Assembly: GCA_023437715.1 (NCBI GenBank)
Contig: JAEZFK010000028.1
Coordinates: forward strand, 84,033 to 148,032
Reading direction: 5' to 3'
Source of the DNA: Bacillota bacterium
GTDB taxonomy: Bacteria > Bacillota > Clostridia > Lachnospirales > Lachnospiraceae
Length of the DNA: 64,000 nt
Positions 17,863 to 25,987 of the stretch are shown piece after piece. A program made the position numbers and the translations under genes. Below the pieces are notes generated by a model that had not been told where the DNA came from, did not search any database, and saw only the letters and a list, made by a program, of their open reading frames with translations. The first letter of the stretch is position 1. Each line of letters opens with the position of its first letter.

Positions 17863-18801
17863 TCACTCCTCCTTACCGGCCGCCAGACGGATTCTGGGAT
17901 CAATCAGGGAATAGGCGATATCCACGATCAACGCCACAAAAATATAGAAAGCGCTGTAAAAAATCGTGATTCCCATGATTGTAGAATAGTCATTGGCCTT
18001 AATGCTGTCTACAAATAAGCTGCCGATTCCCGGGATGGTGTAAATATTTTCTACTGCCAGGGATCCGGTCAGAAGATTTACAACAATAGGGCCCAGAATC
18101 GTTACTACAGGGATAATGGAGTTTCTTACCGCATGCCGCATAAGCACTTTCATGGGGCTGAGGCCCTTTGCTTTGGCGGTAACAATGTAATCCTGCTCCA
18201 ATACCTCCAGCATCTCTGTCCTGATGAACCGGGCGACCATGGCCGTGGCAGAAAAGGACAGGGCAACGGACGGAAGAACCGAGCATTTCCAGTCAGTCCA
18301 AAAGCCCACGGGAAGAATCCCCCATTTTAGGGCCACATAGTACTGCAGCAGGGCCGCAGCCACAAAATTAGGCACAGAGACTCCAAGCACAGCCACAATC
18401 ATGGTAAAATAGTCGATTCCGCTGTTGTGCCTCCACGCCGCAATAATTCCCAATATGAGGCCAAGGGCCAGACCGATCAATACTGCCTGAAGACCGATCA
18501 GGGCCGAAGGACCGATTCTTCCTCCAATTACGGTGGATACCTTTTGTCCGGTGTAGGTAAAGGAGGTTCCAAAATCTCCATGGAGAATGTTTCCCATATA
18601 CTTTACATACTGCCTGGGCAGGGATTCGTTCAATCCATACTGCTCTAAAATAACTTGCTGCTGCTGCGCAGACATTAAATTAAAACGTTCCGCATCAAAA
18701 GGAGAGCCTGGCAGCTTTTTCATCAGAAAAAAAGTCGCCGTTACAATGACCCATAATGTCAGCACCAGATAAACCAGCCGCTTGCAGATATATTTTATCA
18801 T
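17863..18801 (-). CDS. oppB: Oligopeptide ABC transporter permease OppB
   Basis: A 312-residue permease with an N-terminal transmembrane helix (RLVYLVLTLWVIVTATFF) and the EAA loop near AKAKGLSPMKVLMRHAVRN. AAAGGAGG precedes the ATG. It lies downstream of oppA, behind a hairpin that probably lowers expression of the membrane and ATPase subunits relative to the binding protein. Confidence 0.92.
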   Translation of the reverse strand: MIKYICKRLVYLVLTLWVIVTATFFLMKKLPGSPFDAERFNLMSAQQQQVILEQYGLNESLPRQYVKYMGNILHGDFGTSFTYTGQKVSTVIGGRIGPSALIGLQAVLIGLALGLILGIIAAWRHNSGIDYFTMIVAVLGVSVPNFVAAALLQYYVALKWGILPVGFWTDWKCSVLPSVALSFSATAMVARFIRTEMLEVLEQDYIVTAKAKGLSPMKVLMRHAVRNSIIPVVTILGPIVVNLLTGSLAVENIYTIPGIGSLFVDSIKANDYSTIMGITIFYSAFYIFVALIVDIAYSLIDPRIRLAAGKEE

Positions 18802-18837
18802 GCTGCGTCCTCCTTTGCATTCCTATTTTCATGAGAT

Positions 18838-18887
18838 TTCAAAAAGAGCCGTCCTTCTCCAATTTTGAAAAAGAAGGGGCGGCTCTT
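18838..18887 (-). terminator. Attenuating hairpin between oppA and oppB
   Basis: On the minus strand, arms AGAGCCGCCCCTTCT and GGAGAAGGACGGCTCT (one G-T mismatch) are followed by TTTTTG. It sits between the binding-protein gene and the rest of the operon, a usual place for partial termination. Confidence 0.75.
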
Positions 18888-18936
18888 CTCATTTCCCGCA
18901 TTCTATTTGTCAGGGCAAACCTCTGCCCGCCGCGGA

Positions 18937-20613
18937 TTACTCAAAGTAAGCGTACTTAAATTCCACATCCGGTCCGAAAGGATGATTGATCAGTCCTTTC
19001 ACATTGGATTTTGTAAGTGTTGCAGACCCTCTGTGGTACAAAGGAGCAACGATCACATCTTCGTCAACCAGAAGCTTCTCCGCCTGCAGCAGCATATCCA
19101 GACGCTTCGCATCATCAGTTTCAACTCTTGCATCGTTAATCAGCTTATTATAATTTTCGTTCTGGTAGGAGCCGCGGTACGGAGTTCCGTTGGTCCATAG
19201 ATCAAGATAGGTCATGGCATCGTCATAGTCAGCGCCCCATGCAGTGGAGGCAAACATGTAATTATCATTATCCATTAATTCATTTCTTGCCTGAACTGTC
19301 TTGGTGTCGATTACAATATCAATGCCTAAATTCTTATTTAATTCGCTCTGAATGTAGGTGGCCACTGCCTTTGTTACGGAATCATCGCGGACCAGAAGCG
19401 TCAGGGTCGGCGTCTCTCCCAATTCCTTGCAGCCCTCTTCCCAGTACTTTTTAGCTTCTTCCGGATTGAATGGGCATAAATTTCCGTTTAATTCACGGAA
19501 AGTCTTGCTTCCGTCTCCATACATGCCTTCTGCAACGAGACCGACGCTGGGGGAGGAACCGTCAGCCAGGATCACCTTAGCCAGGGTATCACGGTCAATA
19601 GCCATGGAAACGGCCCGGCGGATATTTTTGTTGCTCATAACCGGATTGCTTAAGGAAAACTGCAGATATTCGGTTCTGAACTCACTTTCAGAGCTGAATT
19701 CCGGATCATTCTGGTAAGCAGCCACATTGGAAGAATCAAGTGCCACCTGGCTCAGCTCATTTGCCAGATAAGCATTTAAAGCTGCGGATGCATCTTTCAT
19801 AACCCTTACCTGTGCATTTTCAATCTTCACATTTGCCGCATCCCAGTACTTCTCATTCTTTTTCAGGGTGGCGCCTACTGCCGGATCATAGCTGGTAATA
19901 ACGTATGGGCCGCAGTAAATCATATTATCCGCACTTAAGCCATACTGGTCTCCTTTGGAGGTAACATATGCCTCATTCAAGGGGAAGAACTGGCAAAGAA
20001 CGGTTAAACGTGCAAAATAAGGGGTAGGTGCTTTTAAGGTCACCTGAAAAGTCTTGTCGTCAAGAGCTTTCACTCCCACTTCTTCCGCACCGATTTTTCC
20101 TTCATTATATTCAGCGCCGTTTACAATATAATCTGTCATAATGAAGCTATAGCCGTTGGTAGCCTCCGCGCTCATCTGCTTTAACCAGGAAAAAACAAAA
20201 TCCTTTGCCGTTAAAGGAGTTCCGTCGCTCCACTGTAAGCCGTCTCTTAAATGAAAGGTGTATGTAAGTTTGTCGTCTGAAACATCGTAGCTTTCCGCAA
20301 GTGCAGGCTGAGCCTCATTATTTTCATCCAGGCGAAGCAGGCCTTCAAATGCGTTGTTGTTTACCATGGAGGACTGGCTGTCAGAAGCCGCCCACTGTAC
20401 CAGGGTCTTGATCTCGGCGTTGGCATATACGCTGAGCACCTGATCACCTGCTGCCGGAGCAGTTGTTTTGTCAGAAGCGGATTCACCTGCCGCCGTACTC
20501 TGGGAGGATTCTCCAGCCGTGGAACCGCTGGTTCCGCCGGTAAAGCCACAGCCTGCCAGAGCTCCTACAACAAGGCAGACTGCTGCACTTAAAGCTAATA
20601 CTCTTTTTTTCAT
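18937..20613 (-). CDS. oppA: Oligopeptide-binding lipoprotein OppA
   Basis: A 558-residue extracellular solute-binding protein (SBP family 5). The signal peptide ends in the lipobox LAGC near residue 21, followed by a Ser/Thr/Ala-rich linker to about residue 50. The OppA fold follows, with YTFHLRDGLQWSDGTPLTAKD near 115 and the typical IRRAVSMAIDR near 335. The ATG has GGAGAGG upstream and a consensus promoter. It is the first gene of the opp-cutC-deoR-transglutaminase series. Confidence 0.92.
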   Translation of the reverse strand: MKKRVLALSAAVCLVVGALAGCGFTGGTSGSTAGESSQSTAAGESASDKTTAPAAGDQVLSVYANAEIKTLVQWAASDSQSSMVNNNAFEGLLRLDENNEAQPALAESYDVSDDKLTYTFHLRDGLQWSDGTPLTAKDFVFSWLKQMSAEATNGYSFIMTDYIVNGAEYNEGKIGAEEVGVKALDDKTFQVTLKAPTPYFARLTVLCQFFPLNEAYVTSKGDQYGLSADNMIYCGPYVITSYDPAVGATLKKNEKYWDAANVKIENAQVRVMKDASAALNAYLANELSQVALDSSNVAAYQNDPEFSSESEFRTEYLQFSLSNPVMSNKNIRRAVSMAIDRDTLAKVILADGSSPSVGLVAEGMYGDGSKTFRELNGNLCPFNPEEAKKYWEEGCKELGETPTLTLLVRDDSVTKAVATYIQSELNKNLGIDIVIDTKTVQARNELMDNDNYMFASTAWGADYDDAMTYLDLWTNGTPYRGSYQNENYNKLINDARVETDDAKRLDMLLQAEKLLVDEDVIVAPLYHRGSATLTKSNVKGLINHPFGPDVEFKYAYFE

Positions 20614-20687
20614 TTTCCCTCTCCTTTTGATATTGATTTTCTTGTTTCGTCTTAATTTATAGGCATTTCCCCTATGAAATTGTTTAA

Positions 20688-20716
20688 ATTATACATAATC
20701 ACAGGATTCATGTCAA
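20688..20716 (-). promoter_or_regulatory. Sigma-A promoter of oppA
   Basis: TTGACA (20716-20711) and TATAAT (20693-20688) are separated by 17 bases, a consensus promoter about 75 bases upstream of oppA. A palindrome, TTTCAATT-CTT-AATTGAAA at 20750-20768, lies 33 bases upstream of the -35 box and may be an operator. Its binder is unknown, possibly the DeoR protein of this operon. Confidence 0.75.
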
Positions 20717-20829
20717 TATATTTTTATTATTTTATCTTGTTTTAAATTGTTTCAATTCTTAATTGAAATGCTGATAAAATAAAGGAATGCCTAATCTTAA
20801 GCAGAAACAGAAAACAGGAAAAGAGAATG

Positions 20830-21084
20830 TCAGCAGTAATTTCCTGAACAGAGAGCCTTGCTTTCTTTTCCGGAAAAATCCAGGAATGATACGCTATAGG
20901 AGGAATCCTCCTCTTCCGCCCGGATTGCGCGGTTATATATCTTCAGTGCATTTTCCACGGTGATTTCAACGCCGTGATAATAGTATAAGGTAGCCTGCGT
21001 ATATGAAACTACGCTTTCGATCAGCAGCCTTGCATCCTGATTTTCAAATAATACTTCATTTAAATTGTTTCTTGTAATCATCAT
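20830..21084 (-). CDS. Small protein of unknown function under probable SOS (LexA) control
   Basis: An 84-residue soluble protein that I do not recognise. It starts MMITRNNLNEVLFENQDA, has a helical middle (ARLLIESVVSYTQATLYYYHG) and ends in FSGKESKALCSGNYC with two cysteines. There is no transmembrane segment, signal peptide or LysM domain, so it is not a YneA-type division inhibitor. The ATG at 21084 has AAAGGAG upstream. A consensus promoter is overlapped by one LexA-like box, and a perfect second box lies in the leader, which points to DNA-damage induction. It might alter replication, repair or division, but nothing in the sequence fixes the role. Confidence 0.7.
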   Translation of the reverse strand: MMITRNNLNEVLFENQDARLLIESVVSYTQATLYYYHGVEITVENALKIYNRAIRAEEEDSSYSVSFLDFSGKESKALCSGNYC

Positions 21085-21106
21085 ACGCCAGTCTCCTTTC
21101 GCCTTG

Positions 21107-21118
21107 GAACATATGTTC
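21107..21118 (-). promoter_or_regulatory. LexA-type SOS box in the leader of the small gene
   Basis: GAACATATGTTC is a perfect palindrome matching the Firmicutes LexA/DinR consensus GAAC-N4-GTTC. It lies 23 bases upstream of the ATG at 21084, between promoter and ribosome binding site. Confidence 0.75.
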
Positions 21119-21177
21119 GTTTCATAGTTAAAAATTAAAACCACATCATAGTGGCTCCAATTATTCTTTCTATTGAC

Positions 21178-21206
21178 ATTATAACACAGGTGAAACGCAA
21201 ATGCAA
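21178..21206 (-). promoter_or_regulatory. Promoter of the SOS-type small gene
   Basis: On the minus strand TTGCAT (21206-21201), 17 bases and TATAAT (21183-21178) form a sigma-A promoter. The leader is about 85 bases. Confidence 0.75.
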
Positions 21207-21216
21207 ACATATGTTC
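21205..21216 (-). promoter_or_regulatory. Second LexA-type box overlapping the -35
   Basis: GAACATATGTTT on the minus strand (one base off the palindrome) shares its last two bases with the -35 box. With the box at 21107-21118 it brackets the promoter, 98 bases apart. Confidence 0.65.
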
Positions 21217-21274
21217 TGTTTTTGTTATTATTTTTTTAGGAGTTTTCAATGGAATAAAAAGGAGGAGGCCATTT

Positions 21275-21403
21275 ATGTGTATTCTTCCGGATAATTTCAA
21301 CTGCAAAATCACAGGAAATACAAAAAATCCGGCCTGCCTGCGTCCATCGCAAACAAGCCGGATTAAAAAGGGGAGGATAAGTATTCACTCATCTTTGGTA
21401 TAA
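21275..21403 (+). CDS. Possible 42-residue peptide gene
   Basis: A short frame MCILPDNFNCKITG... with three cysteines follows an excellent ribosome binding site (AAGGAGGAGG, 7 bases before the ATG). It is divergent from the SOS-type gene, so the box at 21205-21216 could also influence it. Against it, the 3' half overlaps a minus-strand terminator hairpin and the protein resembles nothing I know. Treat as tentative. Confidence 0.25.
   Translation: MCILPDNFNCKITGNTKNPACLRPSQTSRIKKGRISIHSSLV
21322..21364 (-). terminator. Rho-independent terminator, minus strand
   Basis: Arms AATCCGGC and GCCGGATT enclose a partly paired 23-base loop. Reading minus, the stem is followed by TTTTTT. It probably ends the subtilase transcript whose stop is at 21588. 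Confidence 0.6.
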
Positions 21404-21587
21404 TCCTATTATGACCTTAATCAGGCCTTTTATTCACAGGATTAAAAAATCTTTTTAATTTTTCAAGATTCTCATGTTCTTATATTTCTCCCTTTTCCAG
21501 CCAAAACAAGACGGAATACGGTATGTCCCTTTTTTAACAAGACATACCGGACACAGGATTTCATGAAAAAATTTTATTTTCTGCGGA

Positions 21588-23261
21588 TTAAATATTGGTT
21601 AAATGCTCAAACAGGCTGTTCACTTCAATCTGGCCATACCCCCATATATTATTGGGGTAGATCGTATCTGTTCTGCGGGTGGCTCCGCGGATCAGCAGGC
21701 GGTTTACGTCATTTCCCGTAATTGTGGTGTAATTTCCCCTGGGAACCGCCCACTCGAAAACCATGGCCATAATACCCGCTGCCTGGGAGGCTGCAGAACC
21801 GCTTCCGGTTATGGTTCCGTACTGGTTGCCCGGGACAGCACATGGAATCTGGTATCCGGGTGCAGCAATATCCGGCTTTGTAAGCCCGGTTCTCGTATAG
21901 CCTCTCCCTGATTCCGGCAAAATGCTGTCGTTAAACTGGTTATAGGCGGTAACAGTTAAAGGGCTGGTCGCATTGCCCGGAGAAGTTATGGTAGTATCCG
22001 GGTTTGGATTTAAGAAAAAGGTGTTCTCTGAAATTAAGTCTCCTGACGGCAGCCAGGTGTGAAAGGAGAACTGCTCATTATCCATATTCTGGACCCGGAG
22101 CTTCCAGACCCCGGGAAGAGGATTCTGGAAGCGGACTAAAATAAGCTGGTCTCCTGTTTCCTCTTCAAAAATATAGTTGTTGACCCAGATTACGCTTTGC
22201 GTCAGCACAAAGGGAAATCTTCTGCACTCTCCCAGAGCCGGATAAACAGGACCTGTTGTCTCCTGGTTTGGCGCTGTAACTTCTATAGAAAGTCTTGACG
22301 GAGCAAAGGGCCACAGCTCCATGCCAAACAGCTTATCCTCTTCTCCCACCCTCATTTCAAACTCATTGTAAAAGGGCTCTACGGTGGTGCTGTTGAAATA
22401 GTGCCTGCGCTTGTTCGCCTCATTGCCGGTGGTGATGGTTATTCCGGTCATGGGCTGCTGGGCAAGATAATTGGTAAAATAGCTGGTTGCCCCTCTCCCG
22501 TCATGGCTTGACTGGTTTGTTCCCATTGCAATGCAGACGGCTATGGGGCGGTTTAACTTCTGGGCAAATGTGGTAACATAGCTTAAACCAATGATTAAAT
22601 CGGACTCCTGGTAACATTCGATGTCTTCCGGCACAAAAAAGATTTTTTTCAGACTGTTCTTAGCCGGTTTCAGCTTGACAATCAACAGATCGGCTTCCGG
22701 AACAACACCGCTGAAAGACTGGTCGAAATTGGGCTTTCCCGCAGCCACGCTGGCAATTGCGGTCCCGTGCCCGTTGGTGTCCACAGAGGGAACGATGGAT
22801 AAAGGATTTTCCGATTTCAGCGCCACATTAATATGTTCTCTCGTATACTCTGTTCCATAGGTAAAGCCTTCCGGCGGCTTGCCATCCTGGATTGTCTGGT
22901 CCCACAGAGAAAGGATTCGGGTGGTTCCGTCATTGAATAAAAAAGCCGGATGCTGATAATCAATTCCTGTATCCAGGATTGCCACGATCACCCCCCGTCC
23001 GAACAGGGCCAGGTAGGGGTTTCTCTGTACCGTTCCCACTCCTGATTTTTCAAGACTGATGGTGGCGCTTAATGTTAATATGGAAGGAAACGCATTATAA
23101 GGATAAGTTCCTAAGTCACAGGGATCCACAGGGGTGTTGGGAATATGGGCCAAAGAATTCCTCAAATCCATATATGTAATATTATCTCCCGTATCATAGG
23201 TCGGGATCATTACATTGCTGATAATGATATCATAATAATTGTCGTCCACTATTTTCTGCAT
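21588..23261 (-). CDS. Csp-like subtilisin-family protein with Ser-to-Gly active site
   Basis: A 557-residue S8-fold protein of the Csp/CspBA-like Clostridial group, which acts in spore germination in studied species. The Asp box is VAILDTGID (near 105), the His box NGHGTAIAS (near 175), and the oxyanion Asn lies in TTGNE. Where active subtilases have GTSMA-like residues, this protein reads TGSGSAASQAAG, so the nucleophile position is Gly. About 130 residues of beta-rich insertion precede that box, as is typical of the group. There is no signal peptide. The ATG at 23261 has GGGGAGG upstream. It is divergent from a paralogue at 23431 and probably a pseudoprotease, unless a nearby Ser substitutes. 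Confidence 0.88.
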   Translation of the reverse strand: MQKIVDDNYYDIIISNVMIPTYDTGDNITYMDLRNSLAHIPNTPVDPCDLGTYPYNAFPSILTLSATISLEKSGVGTVQRNPYLALFGRGVIVAILDTGIDYQHPAFLFNDGTTRILSLWDQTIQDGKPPEGFTYGTEYTREHINVALKSENPLSIVPSVDTNGHGTAIASVAAGKPNFDQSFSGVVPEADLLIVKLKPAKNSLKKIFFVPEDIECYQESDLIIGLSYVTTFAQKLNRPIAVCIAMGTNQSSHDGRGATSYFTNYLAQQPMTGITITTGNEANKRRHYFNSTTVEPFYNEFEMRVGEEDKLFGMELWPFAPSRLSIEVTAPNQETTGPVYPALGECRRFPFVLTQSVIWVNNYIFEEETGDQLILVRFQNPLPGVWKLRVQNMDNEQFSFHTWLPSGDLISENTFFLNPNPDTTITSPGNATSPLTVTAYNQFNDSILPESGRGYTRTGLTKPDIAAPGYQIPCAVPGNQYGTITGSGSAASQAAGIMAMVFEWAVPRGNYTTITGNDVNRLLIRGATRRTDTIYPNNIWGYGQIEVNSLFEHLTNI

Positions 23262-23303
23262 AAATAGGCCTCCCCTGCTTATTATCAACGGCACATATAA
23301 TAT

Positions 23304-23331
23304 ATTTTATGCAGGAAAGCGTCCATTATGA
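23304..23331 (-). promoter_or_regulatory. Sigma-E-like sporulation promoter, minus strand
   Basis: TCATAAT (23331-23325), 13 bases and CATAAAAT (23311-23304) fit the mother-cell sigma-E pattern. It serves the subtilase starting at 23261. Confidence 0.6.
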
Positions 23332-23359
23332 GCGCAAAGGCCCGAATGTGCAGGCGCGC

Positions 23360-23387
23360 TCATATCCGGAAATGCACCGCATAAAAT
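23360..23387 (+). promoter_or_regulatory. Sigma-E-like sporulation promoter, plus strand
   Basis: TCATATC, 13 bases and CATAAAAT mirror the minus-strand promoter with identical spacing. It serves the subtilase at 23431, whose ribosome binding site is AGGGAG. Confidence 0.6.
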
Positions 23388-23430
23388 ATACCATATTCTC
23401 TATAATCAATGCGGTCAGGGAGATTCCTTT

Positions 23431-25122
23431 ATGAAAAAAATACTGGATAACAATTATTATGATTTGATATTTAACAACATGTTGATTCCGGCTTCCAGTA
23501 CAGGCGATGATATCACAATACTAGACGACAGGTTTTCTCTGCTGCATGTTACAAAAAATGAAATGCAGCCTTGTGACCTGGGTCAAAATCCTTACAACAA
23601 CTTTCCCTCTCTTTATACTCTTACCTCCAGATTAAGCACAAAAAAGTCCTGCTTTAAAATCACTCAGGAAAATTCCTATACCAATTTGACAGGACAGGGG
23701 ATAATTATTGGAATTGTCGATACCGGCATTGATTACCGCCATCCGGCATTTATCCATCAGGATAAAACAACCCGCATCATCCGCATATGGGATCAGACCA
23801 TCCAGGACGGACCTCCGCCGGAAAACTTTACTTTCGGTACGGAATACAACAGAGCGTCCATAAACAGTGCGATCCTGCAAGAGGATCCTTTTCTGACCGT
23901 TCCCTCAAAGGATACAAATGGGCATGGAACCGCTATCGCCAGCATTATCGCCGGTACTCCAGATGAGAAGCAGTCCTTTACCAGCATTGTTCCCAACGCA
24001 GATCTGGCAGTTGTAAAGCTGAAAGAAGCCAAAGCAAGTCTTAAAAATATATTTTTTGTTCCCGAAAATGAGCTGTGCTTCCAGGAATCAGACATCATAC
24101 TTGGAATACGGTATTTGACTGAGCTGGGGCGGAGATTAAAACGTCCTATTGTCATATGCATGGGCCTTGGAAGCAGTCAGGGCGGCCACGACGGGCGCAG
24201 CGTCTTAAGCAGCCACATAGAACGCCTTGTTCTTCAGCCTGAGGTGAATGTATCCGTCTCAGCCGGAAACGAGGGACACAACGGCAGGCACTATTTCGGC
24301 GGAGCTCCCTCGGCTCCTTATATGAACGACTTCCAATTAAATATAGGAAAGGACGGCGGAGAGTTTGCCATGGAGATCTGGCCCTTCAGTCCCGGAAGGC
24401 TTTCCATAGAAATATCCGCTCCCAACCAGGAATCGACCCCTTTCATTTCTCCCTCTTTCAGCAGATGCCAAAAATTTGTTTTCCAAAACAGCCAGAGTGT
24501 TGTGTGGGTAAATAACATGGCCTTTGAACAGGGAAGCGGAGAACAGCTGATACTGCTTCGGTTTGAAAATCCCATGCCGGGAATCTGGTATTTTCGTGTA
24601 CAAAGCACAGAAAACGAACCTTTCTCTTTCCATTCCTGGCTGCCCTCCGGCAACCTGCTGCCGGACAGTACGTTCTTTCTCAGCTCCAATCCAAATACCA
24701 CCATAACTTCACCGGGAAATACCAGGAATGCACTGACGGTTGCCGCTTATAACCAGTTAAATGGAAATATTCTGGATGAATCGGGAAGAGGCTATACAAG
24801 AAGCGGCCTGGTGAAACCGGACCTTGCTGCGCCGGGCTACCAGATTCCCTGCGCGCTACCGGGAAGTCAATATGGAACCCTGACAGGCACCGGAGCTGCG
24901 GCCGCCAATGCCGCCGGAGCCGTGGCAATGGTATTTGAATGGACCCGCGGCAAAGGGAATCTCACCTATATTACAGGCGAACAGATTAACCGCATTCTCC
25001 TCAGAAGGGCACAGCGAAACAACGCCTACAGCTATCCCAATAATATATGGGGGTACGGACAGCTGGATGTATACAACCTGCTGAACCACTTATCCAAAGT
25101 ATTGCAGCGGGAAATCACTTGA
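23431..25122 (+). CDS. Csp-like subtilisin-family protein with Ser-to-Gly active site, paralogue
   Basis: A 563-residue paralogue of the divergent neighbour, similar along its whole length (both begin with a DNNYYD-like segment and share GTAIAS and GRGYTR). The Asp box is IGIVDTGID (near 92), the His box NGHGTAIAS (near 163), and the oxyanion Asn lies in SAGNEGHNG. The nucleophile region reads TGTGAAAANAAG, with GGA (Gly) in place of the Ser codon. Asp, His and Asn are kept while Ser is lost in both genes. Like C. difficile CspC and CspA, it may act as a non-catalytic germination or coat factor. Confidence 0.88.
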   Translation: MKKILDNNYYDLIFNNMLIPASSTGDDITILDDRFSLLHVTKNEMQPCDLGQNPYNNFPSLYTLTSRLSTKKSCFKITQENSYTNLTGQGIIIGIVDTGIDYRHPAFIHQDKTTRIIRIWDQTIQDGPPPENFTFGTEYNRASINSAILQEDPFLTVPSKDTNGHGTAIASIIAGTPDEKQSFTSIVPNADLAVVKLKEAKASLKNIFFVPENELCFQESDIILGIRYLTELGRRLKRPIVICMGLGSSQGGHDGRSVLSSHIERLVLQPEVNVSVSAGNEGHNGRHYFGGAPSAPYMNDFQLNIGKDGGEFAMEIWPFSPGRLSIEISAPNQESTPFISPSFSRCQKFVFQNSQSVVWVNNMAFEQGSGEQLILLRFENPMPGIWYFRVQSTENEPFSFHSWLPSGNLLPDSTFFLSSNPNTTITSPGNTRNALTVAAYNQLNGNILDESGRGYTRSGLVKPDLAAPGYQIPCALPGSQYGTLTGTGAAAANAAGAVAMVFEWTRGKGNLTYITGEQINRILLRRAQRNNAYSYPNNIWGYGQLDVYNLLNHLSKVLQREIT

Positions 25123-25131
25123 CTTCATAAA

Positions 25132-25156
25132 AAAGGAACTGCGATGCAGTTCCTTT
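25132..25156. terminator. Bidirectional terminator between subtilase and mscL
   Basis: Perfect 11-base arms AAAGGAACTGC and GCAGTTCCTTT surround a 3-base loop. A T-run follows on the minus strand (mscL side), with a shorter one on plus. Confidence 0.8.
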
Positions 25157-25168
25157 AAACCTTCCGCC

Positions 25169-25663
25169 TCAGTCCTGAGGTGCTGCATCCGTCTGGACAT
25201 CCAGATGGCTTGTACAGTTGGGGCAGCGGGTCGCTTTCGCGTCAATGCGGGTGAAGCAAAACGGACATTCCTTATCGGCGGGCGTCGCCGGTTTTGCCTG
25301 CTCCTTTGTTCCCCGCAGGGAATTGATTCCCTTTATCATTAAAAAGATCACGACAGACATAATGAGAAAGTTGATGACGGCTGTAATAAAAGAACCATAG
25401 GCAAATACCGGGCCAAGGGCCTGGGCCGCTTCCAGGGTTGAAACATCCGCACCTTGGGGAGCCCTGTACAGCATAAGAAATTTGCTCGAAAAGTCAACGC
25501 CTCCGGTAATGACGCCGATCAGCGGAGAAATAATATCCTTGACCAAGGAATTGACAATGGCCTGAAAAGAAGCGCCGACAATAACACCGACTGCCAGATC
25601 CACCACATTGCCGCGCAAGACAAATTCTTTAAACTCAGCGATAAATTTACTTTTCTTTTTCAT
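25169..25663 (-). CDS. mscL: Large-conductance mechanosensitive channel MscL with zinc-ribbon tail
   Basis: A 164-residue MscL, which opens under membrane tension to release solutes. The N-terminal helix and TM1 (EFVLRGNVVDLAVGVIVGAS) and TM2 (ITAVINFLIMSVVIFLMIKG, near 95) are typical. The C-terminal part carries a zinc ribbon, CPFC...CPNC near 138-155, after a short linker in place of the usual helical bundle. The ATG at 25663 follows GAGAGGG; an upstream TTG is less likely. It converges with the plus-strand subtilase. Confidence 0.9.
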   Translation of the reverse strand: MKKKSKFIAEFKEFVLRGNVVDLAVGVIVGASFQAIVNSLVKDIISPLIGVITGGVDFSSKFLMLYRAPQGADVSTLEAAQALGPVFAYGSFITAVINFLIMSVVIFLMIKGINSLRGTKEQAKPATPADKECPFCFTRIDAKATRCPNCTSHLDVQTDAAPQD

Positions 25664-25737
25664 AGGCACCAACCCTCTCTTTGTCGTATTTCTAATTATT
25701 AAATAGCTTTGGTTTTTTCTTCCAGCATATATTAATA

Positions 25738-25766
25738 ATTATACGATAAAACATCAGATTTCACAA
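25738..25766 (-). promoter_or_regulatory. Promoter of mscL
   Basis: On the minus strand TTGTGA and TATAAT are separated by 17 bases, about 75 bases upstream of the ATG. The remaining stretch to the small gene at 25988 is A+T-rich and shows no other gene. Confidence 0.65.
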
Positions 25767-25987
25767 GATAAAGTATCCTCTGCAATAACATGCCATAATA
25801 TTCACAGCTCTGAGCCAAAACTGCAGAAAAAATAATAACAGCGGTTCTTTCCATAGGCTGAGGGATTTCCTCTGCATCTGCATAAAAGAAGTTTCTCTGC
25901 AAATACTATTTTTTGTTACTTAAAATGCTGTTTCAGCCTGCTGCATTTTATGATAAAATAGATTAAAATCCAATTGAGGAGGCGTTT

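Noticed and set aside
20750..20768. Palindrome TTTCAATT-CTT-AATTGAAA read as a CodY site
   Set aside because: The sequence does not match the CodY consensus AATTTTCWGAAAATT closely enough; it is kept only as an unassigned possible operator.
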